Position numbers and translations under genes: made by a program | Shown here: positions 17,285 through 26,672 of the stretch, piece after piece | Layout of the letters: every line of letters begins with the position of its first letter | How positions within the stretch are numbered: the first letter of the stretch is position 1 | Assembly (NCBI RefSeq): GCF_003933245.1 | Contig: NZ_QUSX01000002.1 | Coordinates: 496,001 to 560,000 of the forward strand | Origin: Maribacter algicola | GTDB taxonomy: Bacteria; Bacteroidota; Bacteroidia; Flavobacteriales; Flavobacteriaceae | DNA: 64,000 nucleotides | Direction: 5' to 3' | Notes under the pieces: generated by a model | What the model saw: only the letters and a program-made list of their open reading frames with translations | The model's database searches: none | What the model was told of the DNA's origin: nothing

Positions 17285-17374
17285 CAATTTGAAGCATATC
17301 CCGATGGATTATCGGAATTTTTGCATATCCTACGCCAAAGAATTTCGATAATTCGAAAAATTCATTTTGGGAAT

Positions 17375-17403
17375 TGGTAAACTTCGAGTATTGCGTAACT
17401 TTA
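17375..17403 (+). promoter_or_regulatory. promoter of the first Asp-box propeller gene
   Basis: TTG (17375-17377), 18 nt, then TAACTTTA (17396-17403). Transcription would start near 17410, so the GTG/TTG codons upstream cannot be used and the ATG at 17434 is the start. Confidence 0.6.
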
Positions 17404-17433
17404 GGCAAAACCAACATTCAAATACCATTTGTT

Positions 17434-20427
17434 ATGAAAGGGCTATCGCTATCCACTATTTTCCTTTTTTTAGGAGTTACCGTTTTTTCCCAAAACTTTG
17501 ACGCTTTCCAATACCGCACGATCGGGCCCAATAGGGGCGGAAGGGTCACCACCGTGACGGGAACGCCCATGCTTCCGGGTACATTTTATTTAGGTGCTTC
17601 CGGGGCCGGGGTCTGGAAAACCGAGGACTACGGAACTACATGGGATAATGTTTCGGACGGATTTTTTAAGACACCGTCCATAGGGGCTATTGAAGTGGCC
17701 CAGAACGACCCGAATATCGTCTATGTGGGTACGGGTTCGGATGGTATCCGAAGTAATATCATCAGCGGAAAAGGGGTCTATAAATCAATCGACGCTGGAA
17801 AAACCTGGACCCACATCGGGTTGGAAAATGTCGGACAGATCGGTGCCGTTGAAATCGACCCTACCAACAGCAACATTGTATGGGTAGCTGCCATAGGAAA
17901 TGCCTTCAAACCCAATGAGGAACGCGGTATTTACAAAACTATGGATGGCGGAAATACTTGGGAAAGGGTACTTTTTATTTCCAATGAAACAGGTTTTGCC
18001 GATCTGGAACTTTTACCTGGTAACCCCAACGTTGTCTATGCTGCCGCATGGAAGGCGCAAAGAACACCTTGGACGATTATTTCAGGTGGAGAAAATAAAG
18101 AAGGGGGTATCTACAAATCCTTCAACGGAGGTAAGGATTGGGTTAAATTGGAAGAAGGACTGCCAAAAGGCCTCATCGGAAAAATAGATTTGGCCGTTTC
18201 ACCTACCAACTCTAGTATTCTGTACGCGGTTATAGAGGCTCCGGGCAAGGAAGGTGGCGTCTATAAATCTGTAGACCAGGGAAAAACCTTTACCCAAACC
18301 TCCAGCAATGAAGGCTTGGTCAATAGGCCCTTTTATTATACCAATATCGAATTGGACCCAACCAACCCAGATATTGTTTACTCCAATGCAAATCCGCTCT
18401 TAAAATCGGTTGATGGCGGTAAGACCTGGAAACGGATGAGCGTTCCGCATGGCGATAACCATGATATTTGGTTAAATCCCAATAATCCGGATTTATTGAT
18501 CCAATGTAATGACGGAGGGGCCAATATTTCCCACAATGGGGGTAAAACATGGTCAACACAGTTCAATCAGCCAACGGCGGAAATCTATCAAGTGGCTGTG
18601 GACGACCAATATCCCTACTGGGTCTATGGGGCACAGCAGGACAACACCACCATAGCTATCCCGAGTACGGCGCCGACAGCCAGTGGGCCACAAGGTACAC
18701 AGATCATGATGGATGTTGGCGGCTGTGAAACAGGTCCCGCCATCCCAAAACCTGGTGACCCTAATGTGGTGTACAACAATTGTAAAGGTCGGTTTAGCGT
18801 ATTTAATAAGATAACTGGAACGGATCGGGAGTATTCCATTGGAGCCTCCAATATTTACGGACATAATCCAAAAGACTTAAAATACAGGTTCCAAAGGGTA
18901 GCACCCATTCATGTCTCTCCCCATGATCCGGATGTAGTCTATATGGGTTCTCAATATCTTCATAAAACGAGGAACAACGGTCAAATTTGGCAAACCATTT
19001 CCCCAGATTTAACGGCCAATGAAGATGATAAGCAAGTAATTTCAGGAAGTCCCATTACCCGTGATATTACAGGGGAAGAATATTATAGCACGCTTTATTC
19101 CATAAGGGAATCAAAAATCAAACCTGGTCTTATTTGGACGGGGTCAAATGACGGTGTTATTTCCGTCACTCAAGATGGCGGACAGACCTGGGCCAATGTC
19201 ACTCCCAAAAAAATGCCAAAAGGGGGTAGGGTGGAATCTGTAGAGCCATCGCAATTTGACGAAGCCAAAGCATATATTACGGTAGATCGACATCTATTGG
19301 GCGATACTACGCCATACATATATAAAACCGATGATTATGGTAAAAATTGGACCTTGATCACTACGGAAAGTAACGGAATACCATCGGATTATACCGCAAG
19401 GGTCCTTAGGGAGGATCCAAAGATGTCAGGATTACTGTATGCTGGAACCGAATTTGGTATGTTCATTTCCTTCAACGACGGCGAGACCTGGAAGGCGTTT
19501 CAGCAGAACTTACCTGTTACCCCTATAACGGATATTATTATAAATCGAGGCGATTTGGTCTTAAGTACCATGGGACGAGGATTCTGGATTTTGGACAATA
19601 TAAGTGCCCTCAGGGATTCAAAAATTACCACTTTAGCCGATGTGCCAGTGTTATTCAAACCCGAAGATACCTATAGGTATAGAACACCTAGGGGATCTGG
19701 GGATTTTCCAAACTATCCTTCGACAAGTGTAAGCATTGATTATTATTTTCCCAAGGAACTTAAAAGTGGGGTTTCTTTGGAGATTTTCAATTCCGAAGGG
19801 AAATCGGTTTCTAAGATCGTTAGCGATTCCACCCAATTAAAATCGACCAAGGAACAGGTGGAGGATATGGGGCTCAGTATGGTATTTGAGTATGTGGATA
19901 CCAAGTTGGAAACCAAAAAGGGCATCAACCGTTTTGAGTGGGACTTACGTGAAAAAGGCGCGTGGAATAGCAACAAGAGCCGTAGCTACAAAAACGGTCC
20001 TATGGTTCCACCTGGTTCCTATACGGCTAAATTGACCGTTGATGGGAAAACCTTGGAACAGCCATTTCAAATTCTGATGGATCCAAGATTAGAACAAGAA
20101 GGTGTTTCCCTGGAAACCATTAAGGAACAATTGGCACTTCAAAATAAAGTAAATCAGCTCTTATCTGAGGCAAGAAAATTCCAGTCGGACCTGGAGAAGA
20201 AAATAAAGGAAACCAAGAACAAGGAAGAAAAGGAAAAATTGGAAAATGTACTGAAAACAATCAAAAATGATGAAGGGGCCTATCCCCAGCAAATGATGGT
20301 CGCACAAATTTCCTATCTCTCCAATATCATCGGCGGGTCCGATAAGAAACCCGGTAACGAGGAAATAGAACGATTTAAGGAATTACAGGAGCAATTCGAT
20401 CAGACCAAACGGCAAGTCGATTTATGA
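17434..20427 (+). CDS. exported Asp-box (BNR/sortilin-like) beta-propeller protein
   Basis: About 997 residues from the ATG at 17434. A signal peptide ends at TVFSQ. Many Asp-box repeats follow (S/T-x-D-x-G-x-T-W, such as SIDAGKTWTH, TMDGGNTWER, SVDGGKTWKR), forming two seven-bladed-type propellers as in VPS10/sortilin and sialidase-like proteins. The C-terminal 250 residues contain a beta-sandwich (FEWDLREKGAW, PPGSYTAKLTVDG) and a coiled-coil tail. Automatic pipelines call these glycosyl hydrolases, but no catalytic residues are evident, so a binding or chaperone role is equally possible. A paralogue lies at 50746. The class V aminotransferase follows 31 nt downstream. Confidence 0.8.
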   Translation: MKGLSLSTIFLFLGVTVFSQNFDAFQYRTIGPNRGGRVTTVTGTPMLPGTFYLGASGAGVWKTEDYGTTWDNVSDGFFKTPSIGAIEVAQNDPNIVYVGTGSDGIRSNIISGKGVYKSIDAGKTWTHIGLENVGQIGAVEIDPTNSNIVWVAAIGNAFKPNEERGIYKTMDGGNTWERVLFISNETGFADLELLPGNPNVVYAAAWKAQRTPWTIISGGENKEGGIYKSFNGGKDWVKLEEGLPKGLIGKIDLAVSPTNSSILYAVIEAPGKEGGVYKSVDQGKTFTQTSSNEGLVNRPFYYTNIELDPTNPDIVYSNANPLLKSVDGGKTWKRMSVPHGDNHDIWLNPNNPDLLIQCNDGGANISHNGGKTWSTQFNQPTAEIYQVAVDDQYPYWVYGAQQDNTTIAIPSTAPTASGPQGTQIMMDVGGCETGPAIPKPGDPNVVYNNCKGRFSVFNKITGTDREYSIGASNIYGHNPKDLKYRFQRVAPIHVSPHDPDVVYMGSQYLHKTRNNGQIWQTISPDLTANEDDKQVISGSPITRDITGEEYYSTLYSIRESKIKPGLIWTGSNDGVISVTQDGGQTWANVTPKKMPKGGRVESVEPSQFDEAKAYITVDRHLLGDTTPYIYKTDDYGKNWTLITTESNGIPSDYTARVLREDPKMSGLLYAGTEFGMFISFNDGETWKAFQQNLPVTPITDIIINRGDLVLSTMGRGFWILDNISALRDSKITTLADVPVLFKPEDTYRYRTPRGSGDFPNYPSTSVSIDYYFPKELKSGVSLEIFNSEGKSVSKIVSDSTQLKSTKEQVEDMGLSMVFEYVDTKLETKKGINRFEWDLREKGAWNSNKSRSYKNGPMVPPGSYTAKLTVDGKTLEQPFQILMDPRLEQEGVSLETIKEQLALQNKVNQLLSEARKFQSDLEKKIKETKNKEEKEKLENVLKTIKNDEGAYPQQMMVAQISYLSNIIGGSDKKPGNEEIERFKELQEQFDQTKRQVDL

Positions 20428-20458
20428 TGGAATACCAAAACTAACCAACCGAAGTATT

Positions 20459-21733
20459 ATGTCGCATCGAAGAAAATTTCTCAAGCAGGGGGCCATGGCC
20501 GTTCTTTCGGCTCCACTTATGTCCTTCGACTCCAAAAAGGAATGGTCACTTGATGTTTTAAAAACGGATGTTTATGATGAGGCCTATTGGAAATCGATTC
20601 GAAAACAATTCCCGTTAAAGGATGGTCAGACCTATTTCAATAACGGCACCATGGGTCCAACACCGGGTTACGTTCTGGATAAAATGATGCATCACATGTT
20701 GCATTACAATGTGGAGGCTGCTACCATAGACTATAAAAACAATTCCGGTCCCATGCTTTTGAGCGGCTATTTTCCTTACGAGGAACTGAGAACCAAACTG
20801 GCGCAAATCATCCATTGTGATTTCAAGGAAATATCATTGATACAGAATGCAACCTTTGGTATGAACTACGTGGGTATGGGGCTACACCTTGAAAAGGGGG
20901 ATGAGCTCATAAATACCAATCAAGAACATGGTGGCGGTTTTGGTGTTTGGCAATTGCTGGCAAAGCGCAAGGGGTGTGTTTACAAGCAAGCCACCTTGCC
21001 AGAACCTGCCAACAATCCGCAAGAAATCGTGGACGCTATATTCAAGCAGGTAACCAAAAAAACCAAGGTAATTGCCATTCCCCATATGGTATCAGGATTT
21101 GGTACGGTCATGCCCGTAAAGGAAATATGCCAGGAAGCTAGAAAAAGAGGGATTTTTACGGTCTTGGATGGGGCCCAATGTGTGGGCCAAATTCCCGTGG
21201 ATGTCAAGGACATTGGTTGCGACGCCTATTATTCCAGTTTGCACAAATGGTTGCTCGCCCCTGCCGGGAGTGGGCTTTTGTATATAAACAAGGAAATTGC
21301 GGAAAATATTTGGTCCACTATTGCCAGTTACAATTGGGACAATCAGGAAGACCATGGCTTCCGTTTGATGCAAAACGGAACGGGTAACGCCGGACTTCTA
21401 GCGGGCTATGAGGCGGCGGTCGATTTCTTCAATACCATTGGTGCGGAAAATTGGTTGGGACGCATCAAGGAATTGGGCATGTACTTGCGCGATGGATTAA
21501 AACAAATGCCCCATGTGACGATTTATTCCTCTACCAATGAAGAAATGGCTGCAGGCATCACTACCTACGGAGTTGCTGGAATATCAGGGCCTGACTTGCA
21601 ACAAACCATGTGGGACCGGGAACGGTTACAGCCTAGGTCGGTCGGTGAAAAAATGATCCGCCATTCCGTCCATATCTATAATTCCAAAGAAGAAATAGAC
21701 CGTGCGCTTCATGTTTTGGAAAGCCTAGGTTAA
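20459..21733 (+). CDS. class V aminotransferase-fold protein with Tat-like signal
   Basis: A 424-residue PLP-dependent protein resembling isopenicillin-N epimerase and cysteine desulfurase-like enzymes. The N-terminus MSHRRKFLKQGAMAVLSAP looks like a twin-arginine signal (RRKFLK), so it is probably exported folded with its cofactor. The family blocks are YFNNGTMGPTP, the PLP-His region EHGGGFGVW, VLDGAQCVGQIPVD and the Schiff-base Lys263 in SLHKWLLAPAGSG. Export of a class V enzyme is less common than cytoplasmic location. It lies 31 nt after the Asp-box protein and probably shares its mRNA. Confidence 0.85.
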   Translation: MSHRRKFLKQGAMAVLSAPLMSFDSKKEWSLDVLKTDVYDEAYWKSIRKQFPLKDGQTYFNNGTMGPTPGYVLDKMMHHMLHYNVEAATIDYKNNSGPMLLSGYFPYEELRTKLAQIIHCDFKEISLIQNATFGMNYVGMGLHLEKGDELINTNQEHGGGFGVWQLLAKRKGCVYKQATLPEPANNPQEIVDAIFKQVTKKTKVIAIPHMVSGFGTVMPVKEICQEARKRGIFTVLDGAQCVGQIPVDVKDIGCDAYYSSLHKWLLAPAGSGLLYINKEIAENIWSTIASYNWDNQEDHGFRLMQNGTGNAGLLAGYEAAVDFFNTIGAENWLGRIKELGMYLRDGLKQMPHVTIYSSTNEEMAAGITTYGVAGISGPDLQQTMWDRERLQPRSVGEKMIRHSVHIYNSKEEIDRALHVLESLG

Positions 21734-21816
21734 TCCTTTTGCACGATTTTTTAACCCCAAAAGGCTCATCTTGAACCTAATACCCTTTTTATAATCCGTA
21801 AGTCTTTCTTAAATGC

Positions 21817-21824
21817 TATTTTTG
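21817..21824 (+). promoter_or_regulatory. -7 element 4 nt from the ATG (leaderless candidate)
   Basis: TATTTTTG matches TAnnTTTG exactly and ends 4 nt before the ATG at 21829. The geometry is the same as for the gene at 6308. Confidence 0.5.
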
Positions 21825-21828
21825 CCGC

Positions 21829-23742
21829 ATGTATAGGTTTAGATTCAAAAGGTTCACATTCTTTTTCGTATTATTTTTTCAGTTGGTGCTGATTGCACAG
21901 GAAAGAAGCGAATATGAAGGCCCGTTTCAAATAGGGAAATATACGGGCAATGCACGTTATCAATATGTTGTCTTGGAAACGGATACCGTGTTGGACGGCC
22001 CCTTTTTATTTCAAAAGTCGAATTTGGAGACCTTATTGAAAGAGCAGGACTCTTCCTTTACGATCAAGGGTAGTTTTAATAAAGCTGTGGCGAATGGCCC
22101 GTGGCAATTTCAATTTGGTAAATACACTTCGGACAGTAAGAGCGAGGTGGTGGATTTTGAATACCGGATATTGGTCAGTGGAACCCAGGAAACCGCTAGT
22201 GGCGTTTTATCTGAAGGTGTACCCAATGGAACTTGGGAGATAAGTATTCAGGAAGTAGAAAATTCCGAAGTGACGAAAATCCGATTTAAAAGTGAATTCA
22301 ACTTTGATAAGGGCGTCCCCCAACAAAGCTTCAAGATTGAAAGCGATAGTAGTGCCCTGGTGGGTAGGTTTTTGAGAAATGGCCTCGCGCACGACGCATG
22401 GACTAGCTATGGAAGCAATGCCTTGGAAGTGGATGAGATTTGGCATTTTGAAGAAGGGTTTTTGAAAAAAATTGACCTTTATAACAAGGAAGAAGAAATC
22501 CTGGTCTTTGATACGGAAGCAACTCAGTACGAAACAATTCCCCTGGACAACCGATTCCTGATACTTTTGCGATATTACTTGCAGGATGACATCGGCCAGG
22601 GCAACACCATAAGCTTGTTGTCCAAAAACAGGGAAGAATACGAAAAAATCAATGGCATACTTACCAATCTGGGGTCTCCATCCTTTGGGACAAATATCAA
22701 GGTGAAGGTTCCATTATTTGCCTTGGACAGTCTTCAAAAAAGGACTTTGGAGGATATTGCCCATAATTTGAATAGAGCAACAGAACTATCAAAAACCATA
22801 CGTTCCAACAGTCACCTCAATATTATCCGAAGAACGGATACCGATGCACAATACTGGTATTCGGTTACCGAAAAATTGGTATCGGAATTCCTCCGCCCCT
22901 TGGAATCCTATGTGGATCTTTACCAAAATCAAATTTTTGAATTTGTAAATCCATCCACCGTTGAAGGACGCATCTTTCCGGCCGGTATTCCAGATAAGAG
23001 CATCGAGGTGAAGGTCGGCAAAGAACCATTTGAACTGCCCGATGCAGATACTTTCAAATTTGAAGGAAGTGGTCTCAAATCCATGGAGCAAATAAGTCTT
23101 TACGCTTATAAAAGTATGGAATATATCATGGTGCAGCTATCGGATAAGTTATCGGATGATGTTCAAATACAATCCTTAAAAGAATTGGAAAACGACCTTA
23201 TTTCCCTAAATACAGGTATCGAAGCTCAAATCGATACCCTTTCGCCCAGGCTTCTGGAAGATTATGGGGATGCCTTCAAAAATTTGGATGATACCGCCAA
23301 TTGGAAACTTGCCACCTATGCAGAAATCTCCAATCCGAGTGAAAAATTGGGTTTTGGAGAGAATCTTAAATCCTGTTTGGATGACCTAAACTCCCTGATT
23401 ACCCTTCTTTCCAATTTCCCCGAAAAGATGAAAGAAATAAAGGCACTCTACACAGACGATATCTGGAATCCTTTCATGGCGACGGTCATGGAAGAAGAAG
23501 TTAAAAAGCGCATCGTGGAAGCATATACGGACATTTTAATCCCCCATTTTATCAAGAGTTTATCGGAGACAGAGGATTGTGAACGGATTGCCTTGATAAA
23601 GGAACAGATCATCTACACCAATAATCGAATGGTGGATTTGAGGAATCTTGAAACCCGAAAATTAGAACGAAAGCTTAAAAGGGTACAAACCGCTGAAGAG
23701 GTCTTGAAGCTATTGCAACAACAAACTCCCAAAGAAGATTAG
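21829..23742 (+). CDS. large exported protein of unknown function, first gene of envelope operon
   Basis: A 637-residue protein with an N-terminal hydrophobic signal (MYRFRFKRFTFFFVLFFQLVLIAQ). The first 200 residues contain loosely repeated GxxxNGPWxF blocks (VANGPWQFQFG, VPNGTWEISIQ), resembling MORN-variant repeats. The rest is mostly helical with heptad-like segments (LEELENDLISLNTG, NRMVDLRNLETRKLERK). No catalytic motif or named family was recognised. It is the first of three consecutive genes (DUF2490 2 nt after it, the MORN protein 33 nt later), so a shared envelope role is likely. The promoter sits directly on its start codon. Confidence 0.7.
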   Translation: MYRFRFKRFTFFFVLFFQLVLIAQERSEYEGPFQIGKYTGNARYQYVVLETDTVLDGPFLFQKSNLETLLKEQDSSFTIKGSFNKAVANGPWQFQFGKYTSDSKSEVVDFEYRILVSGTQETASGVLSEGVPNGTWEISIQEVENSEVTKIRFKSEFNFDKGVPQQSFKIESDSSALVGRFLRNGLAHDAWTSYGSNALEVDEIWHFEEGFLKKIDLYNKEEEILVFDTEATQYETIPLDNRFLILLRYYLQDDIGQGNTISLLSKNREEYEKINGILTNLGSPSFGTNIKVKVPLFALDSLQKRTLEDIAHNLNRATELSKTIRSNSHLNIIRRTDTDAQYWYSVTEKLVSEFLRPLESYVDLYQNQIFEFVNPSTVEGRIFPAGIPDKSIEVKVGKEPFELPDADTFKFEGSGLKSMEQISLYAYKSMEYIMVQLSDKLSDDVQIQSLKELENDLISLNTGIEAQIDTLSPRLLEDYGDAFKNLDDTANWKLATYAEISNPSEKLGFGENLKSCLDDLNSLITLLSNFPEKMKEIKALYTDDIWNPFMATVMEEEVKKRIVEAYTDILIPHFIKSLSETEDCERIALIKEQIIYTNNRMVDLRNLETRKLERKLKRVQTAEEVLKLLQQQTPKED

Positions 23743-23744
23743 GC

Positions 23745-24575
23745 ATGAAGAAAAGTAATTTCGACTTTTTGGGATGTTTTGTTTTCGTCTTGGCGATGGT
23801 TTCCTTTACCTACGGGCAGGAAACGGAACCCGTGGTCCTTCCCGAAGCGTCAAAATATAAAGAGCCCGTGTCCAAAGTGTGGTTCAACACGTATGGGAAC
23901 ATTAGGATCGGTAAGCGTTTTTTTTGGGACGCCCAGACCCATTTTAGGTTTGAGGAAACTGTGAATACGCCCTTCATTGGGCAGATCGCACAGATTTATA
24001 ACCGACACGCCATTGGCTATATCTATGATAAAAAAACCAATTTTAGTTTGGGTGGTGTAGTGCGCATCAATTTCAATACCGATGAGGAATCCACGGACCG
24101 AAACGTGGTACCGGAGTGGCGAATATGGCATCAATACCAGTTTGCCATGCCGCTATATTCGGCGATGCTGTACCACAGGATACGAATCGAGCATCGATGG
24201 ACGCAGGGGTTTGCGGAAAACAGCGAGTATATTTTCAGAAATCGATGGCGATATATGTTTCGCGCAAAAATTCCCTTGAACGATACAAAATTAAAACCCA
24301 AGACCTATTACATTTCCCCAGAAGCGGAACTTATCATGCAAAGTGGCAAAGCCGTGGTGGCAAGCCCTATGGAGGATCTGCGTTTAACGACTACCTTGGG
24401 CTACATAGCCACCCCTAGGCTCACTTTTGCTGCAGGGCTTATGTATTCGCAAGGACAGGACCGCATATTTGCCGGGGATTATAAACAAGGTTGGACCTTG
24501 CGGTTCCATATGTACTTTTCCCCGGATTTTAGACGGATAAAAAACAAACTTCCCGAAATCCATATGACGGATTAG
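23745..24575 (+). CDS. DUF2490-family outer-membrane beta-barrel
   Basis: A 276-residue protein. A signal peptide ends near FTYGQ. The mature chain is rich in aromatic residues and shows alternating strands (FWDAQTHFRFEE, YRIRIEHRW, RNRWRYMFRAKIPL), ending with a short amphipathic strand (RFHMYFSPDF). The pattern and length match DUF2490, a predicted outer-membrane barrel of Bacteroidota. No ligand is known. It starts 2 nt after the stop of the previous gene, so translational coupling is likely. Confidence 0.75.
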   Translation: MKKSNFDFLGCFVFVLAMVSFTYGQETEPVVLPEASKYKEPVSKVWFNTYGNIRIGKRFFWDAQTHFRFEETVNTPFIGQIAQIYNRHAIGYIYDKKTNFSLGGVVRINFNTDEESTDRNVVPEWRIWHQYQFAMPLYSAMLYHRIRIEHRWTQGFAENSEYIFRNRWRYMFRAKIPLNDTKLKPKTYYISPEAELIMQSGKAVVASPMEDLRLTTTLGYIATPRLTFAAGLMYSQGQDRIFAGDYKQGWTLRFHMYFSPDFRRIKNKLPEIHMTD

Positions 24576-24583
24576 ACCGTAAG

Positions 24584-24591
24584 TACTTTTG
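24584..24591 (+). promoter_or_regulatory. -7-like element ahead of the MORN gene
   Basis: TACTTTTG matches TAnnTTTG and lies 17 nt before the ATG at 24609, so the MORN gene may have an internal promoter as well as read-through. The TTG at 24603 is a less likely start. Confidence 0.45.
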
Positions 24592-24608
24592 TACCAAACG
24601 CATTGACT

Positions 24609-25454
24609 ATGAAGTCTAAAAAAGTACTCTTTTTCGTGGCCATGGCCCTTCCTCTTTTGGGTTTTATGCTGTTGCTCTATAAATCGGTCCAACTACAAAA
24701 TCAAATCAGCCAATTACAGGAAGAAAAGGAAGTCATTATGAACAATCTGGAGGATTTTGAGCGCTTGGCCCAAATGGATTCCCTGTTGTTGCAAGGAGAT
24801 TATGAATCCGCCATTAAATCCTATAGCGATTCCATCAATAGGAACAAGGAAATTAAAATGGGCATCCCCTTGAGGATCGCACTAGCTGAAAAGTTGCTCA
24901 ATCAAAATAAGAACCCTAATTTATTCAAGGATAGTAGCCAATTAAATACCGACAGTCTAAATACCGATGTCCTATTCGAAGAAGCCCATCTACGACAATT
25001 CGACTCCCTCAGTTTTGATCTTGAAAAGACGAAGCTTCAACTGGAGCGCGTAAAAAGGCAACTCCAACAAAAATCCTTTGGAGAATACCTGACGTTTAAG
25101 AGCAGGAAAGGAAACCAGTTACATTACATTGGTCAGGTAAAGGACGGAAAGGCCCAAGGTTATGGTATTGCGCTATTGGATACGGGTAGTAGGTATGAGG
25201 GAAATTGGAAGGACAACCAGCGCCATGGACAGGGTACCTTTTATTGGCCGGACGGTGAATATTATTCCGGCGAGTTCGAGAACGATTTTCGTAACGGTTT
25301 TGGCACCTATTTTTGGCCCAACGGCGAAAAGTATGCCGGTCAGTGGAAGGAGGACAAACGAAGTGGTTCCGGTAAATTTTTCGATTCCGAAGGCGATGTG
25401 TTGGCCAGCGGGGAGTGGAACGAGGATAAGTTGGTGGAAATCAACGATAGGTAA
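24609..25454 (+). CDS. membrane-anchored MORN-repeat protein
   Basis: About 281 residues. A single N-terminal membrane segment (VLFFVAMALPLLGFMLLLY) is followed by a coiled coil (residues 22-50 and about 130-150) and then, from about residue 180, four MORN-type repeats: GYGIALLDTGSRYEGNWKD, HGQGTFYWPDGEYYSGEF, GFGTYFWPNGEKYAGQWKE and GSGKFFD. MORN repeats bind lipids or proteins and often scaffold at membranes. The protein would lie in the periplasm with its repeats exposed. It is convergent with the DUF808 gene, 12 nt between stops. Confidence 0.8.
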   Translation: MKSKKVLFFVAMALPLLGFMLLLYKSVQLQNQISQLQEEKEVIMNNLEDFERLAQMDSLLLQGDYESAIKSYSDSINRNKEIKMGIPLRIALAEKLLNQNKNPNLFKDSSQLNTDSLNTDVLFEEAHLRQFDSLSFDLEKTKLQLERVKRQLQQKSFGEYLTFKSRKGNQLHYIGQVKDGKAQGYGIALLDTGSRYEGNWKDNQRHGQGTFYWPDGEYYSGEFENDFRNGFGTYFWPNGEKYAGQWKEDKRSGSGKFFDSEGDVLASGEWNEDKLVEINDR

Positions 25455-25466
25455 GTGTGATAGGAC

Positions 25467-26333
25467 CTATTTTTTAAAGATTTTCTTGATTCCTTTAACC
25501 AGCAACAGCACTACAAAACCCACAACAAGTCCAATAGCGAATTCTACCAATATGGAGGGAACATTGGGCAGCACGTCGTGTAAAAAGGGAACGTTATGTA
25601 CAAAAATACCCCCGGAAACCAATAAAAGCGCAATCGTTCCAATGACCGCAAGCGACTTGATTACTACAGGAAGGGCATTTACAAAAAACCGACCTACTTT
25701 ATCGGAAAAACTATTTTCCTGTTCATTCAAATTGATAAGTCGCACCCCAAACTCGTCCATACGCACGATCAAGGCTACGATTCCGTAAACCCCCACAGTA
25801 GCTAAAAGAGCAACTACGGATACAACTATAATCTGCGTGGTAAGCGGCTCTTTAATGACCGTACCCAAGGCGATGATGACAATCTCCACTGACAAAATAA
25901 AATCCGTTAGTATGGCGGATTTTATCTTTTCCTTTTCCAACTCCAGGATATCCTTTTTACTGGGGGCTTCCTTCTGTATGGTGAGGGCCTCGTGGTGATG
26001 GGGGAAAAAGAACTCATGTATTTTCTCGGCACCTTCGTAGGCCAAATAGAGTCCCCCAAGTATCAGGATAATAGTTACCGCTACTGGCAGGAAGGCACTC
26101 AACAAAAAGGCAATGGGAAGAATGATAAGCTTGTTGAGTAAGGAACCCTTGGTAATCGCCCAAAGCACGGGGATTTCGCGTTTGGAAACAAAACCGGAAG
26201 CCTTTTCCGCATTTACGGCCAAATCGTCCCCCAAAATACCCGCAGTTTTCTTGGTCGCTATTTTACTCATAGATGCTACGTCATCCAATAAGGTAGCTAC
26301 GTCATCCAATACTGCAAAAAATCCTGATGCCAT
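25467..26333 (-). CDS. DUF808-family inner-membrane protein (YedI-like)
   Basis: A 288-residue membrane protein. MASGFFAVLDDVATLLDDVASMSKIATKKTA at the N-terminus is the diagnostic opening of DUF808/YedI. Six or more hydrophobic segments follow (LIILPIAFLLSAFLPVAV, LILGGLYLAYEGAEKI, FILSVEIVIIALGTV), and the C-terminus ends with IVLLLVKGIKKIFKK. The molecular function of the family is unknown; related annotations suggest an inner-membrane transporter. A single minus-strand gene between the MORN and DUF1080 genes. Confidence 0.85.
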   Translation of the reverse strand: MASGFFAVLDDVATLLDDVASMSKIATKKTAGILGDDLAVNAEKASGFVSKREIPVLWAITKGSLLNKLIILPIAFLLSAFLPVAVTIILILGGLYLAYEGAEKIHEFFFPHHHEALTIQKEAPSKKDILELEKEKIKSAILTDFILSVEIVIIALGTVIKEPLTTQIIVVSVVALLATVGVYGIVALIVRMDEFGVRLINLNEQENSFSDKVGRFFVNALPVVIKSLAVIGTIALLLVSGGIFVHNVPFLHDVLPNVPSILVEFAIGLVVGFVVLLLVKGIKKIFKK

Positions 26334-26672
26334 TCAAAAAAGTTTATGGTAAAAATAAGATAAGAAAGCAATATAGATGGACGCTTTTAGATTAAAAAGT
26401 GTTACTATTTAGCATTAATAGGAGCCTTGGCACAAGAAGCATTTAATCCATGACATGGGATTTTCAAAATTTAAATGCGTAATTCGGCAAATTAAATTTC
26501 TTTAAAATATTCATAGACAACTCTCCTGTACAAAATTAGTTTTCAAAACCAATAATATACTTTTATGTACCTTCTTATAATTTTGGTTACTTTAGAAAAC
26601 TTTTGGGTATGGCAACCCAATAAAGTGCACCAACGAAAGTATGTAATTCAAAATGACCAAATAACCACTTTT
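26334..26672. other. intergenic, divergent promoters expected
   Basis: AT-rich, 339 nt. It separates the minus-strand DUF808 gene from the plus-strand DUF1080 gene. A -7-like TTACTTTAG lies about 80 nt before the DUF1080 start. The region is open for 36 codons upstream of that start, but the peptide lacks a signal and is not considered coding. Nothing else was seen. Confidence 0.4.
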
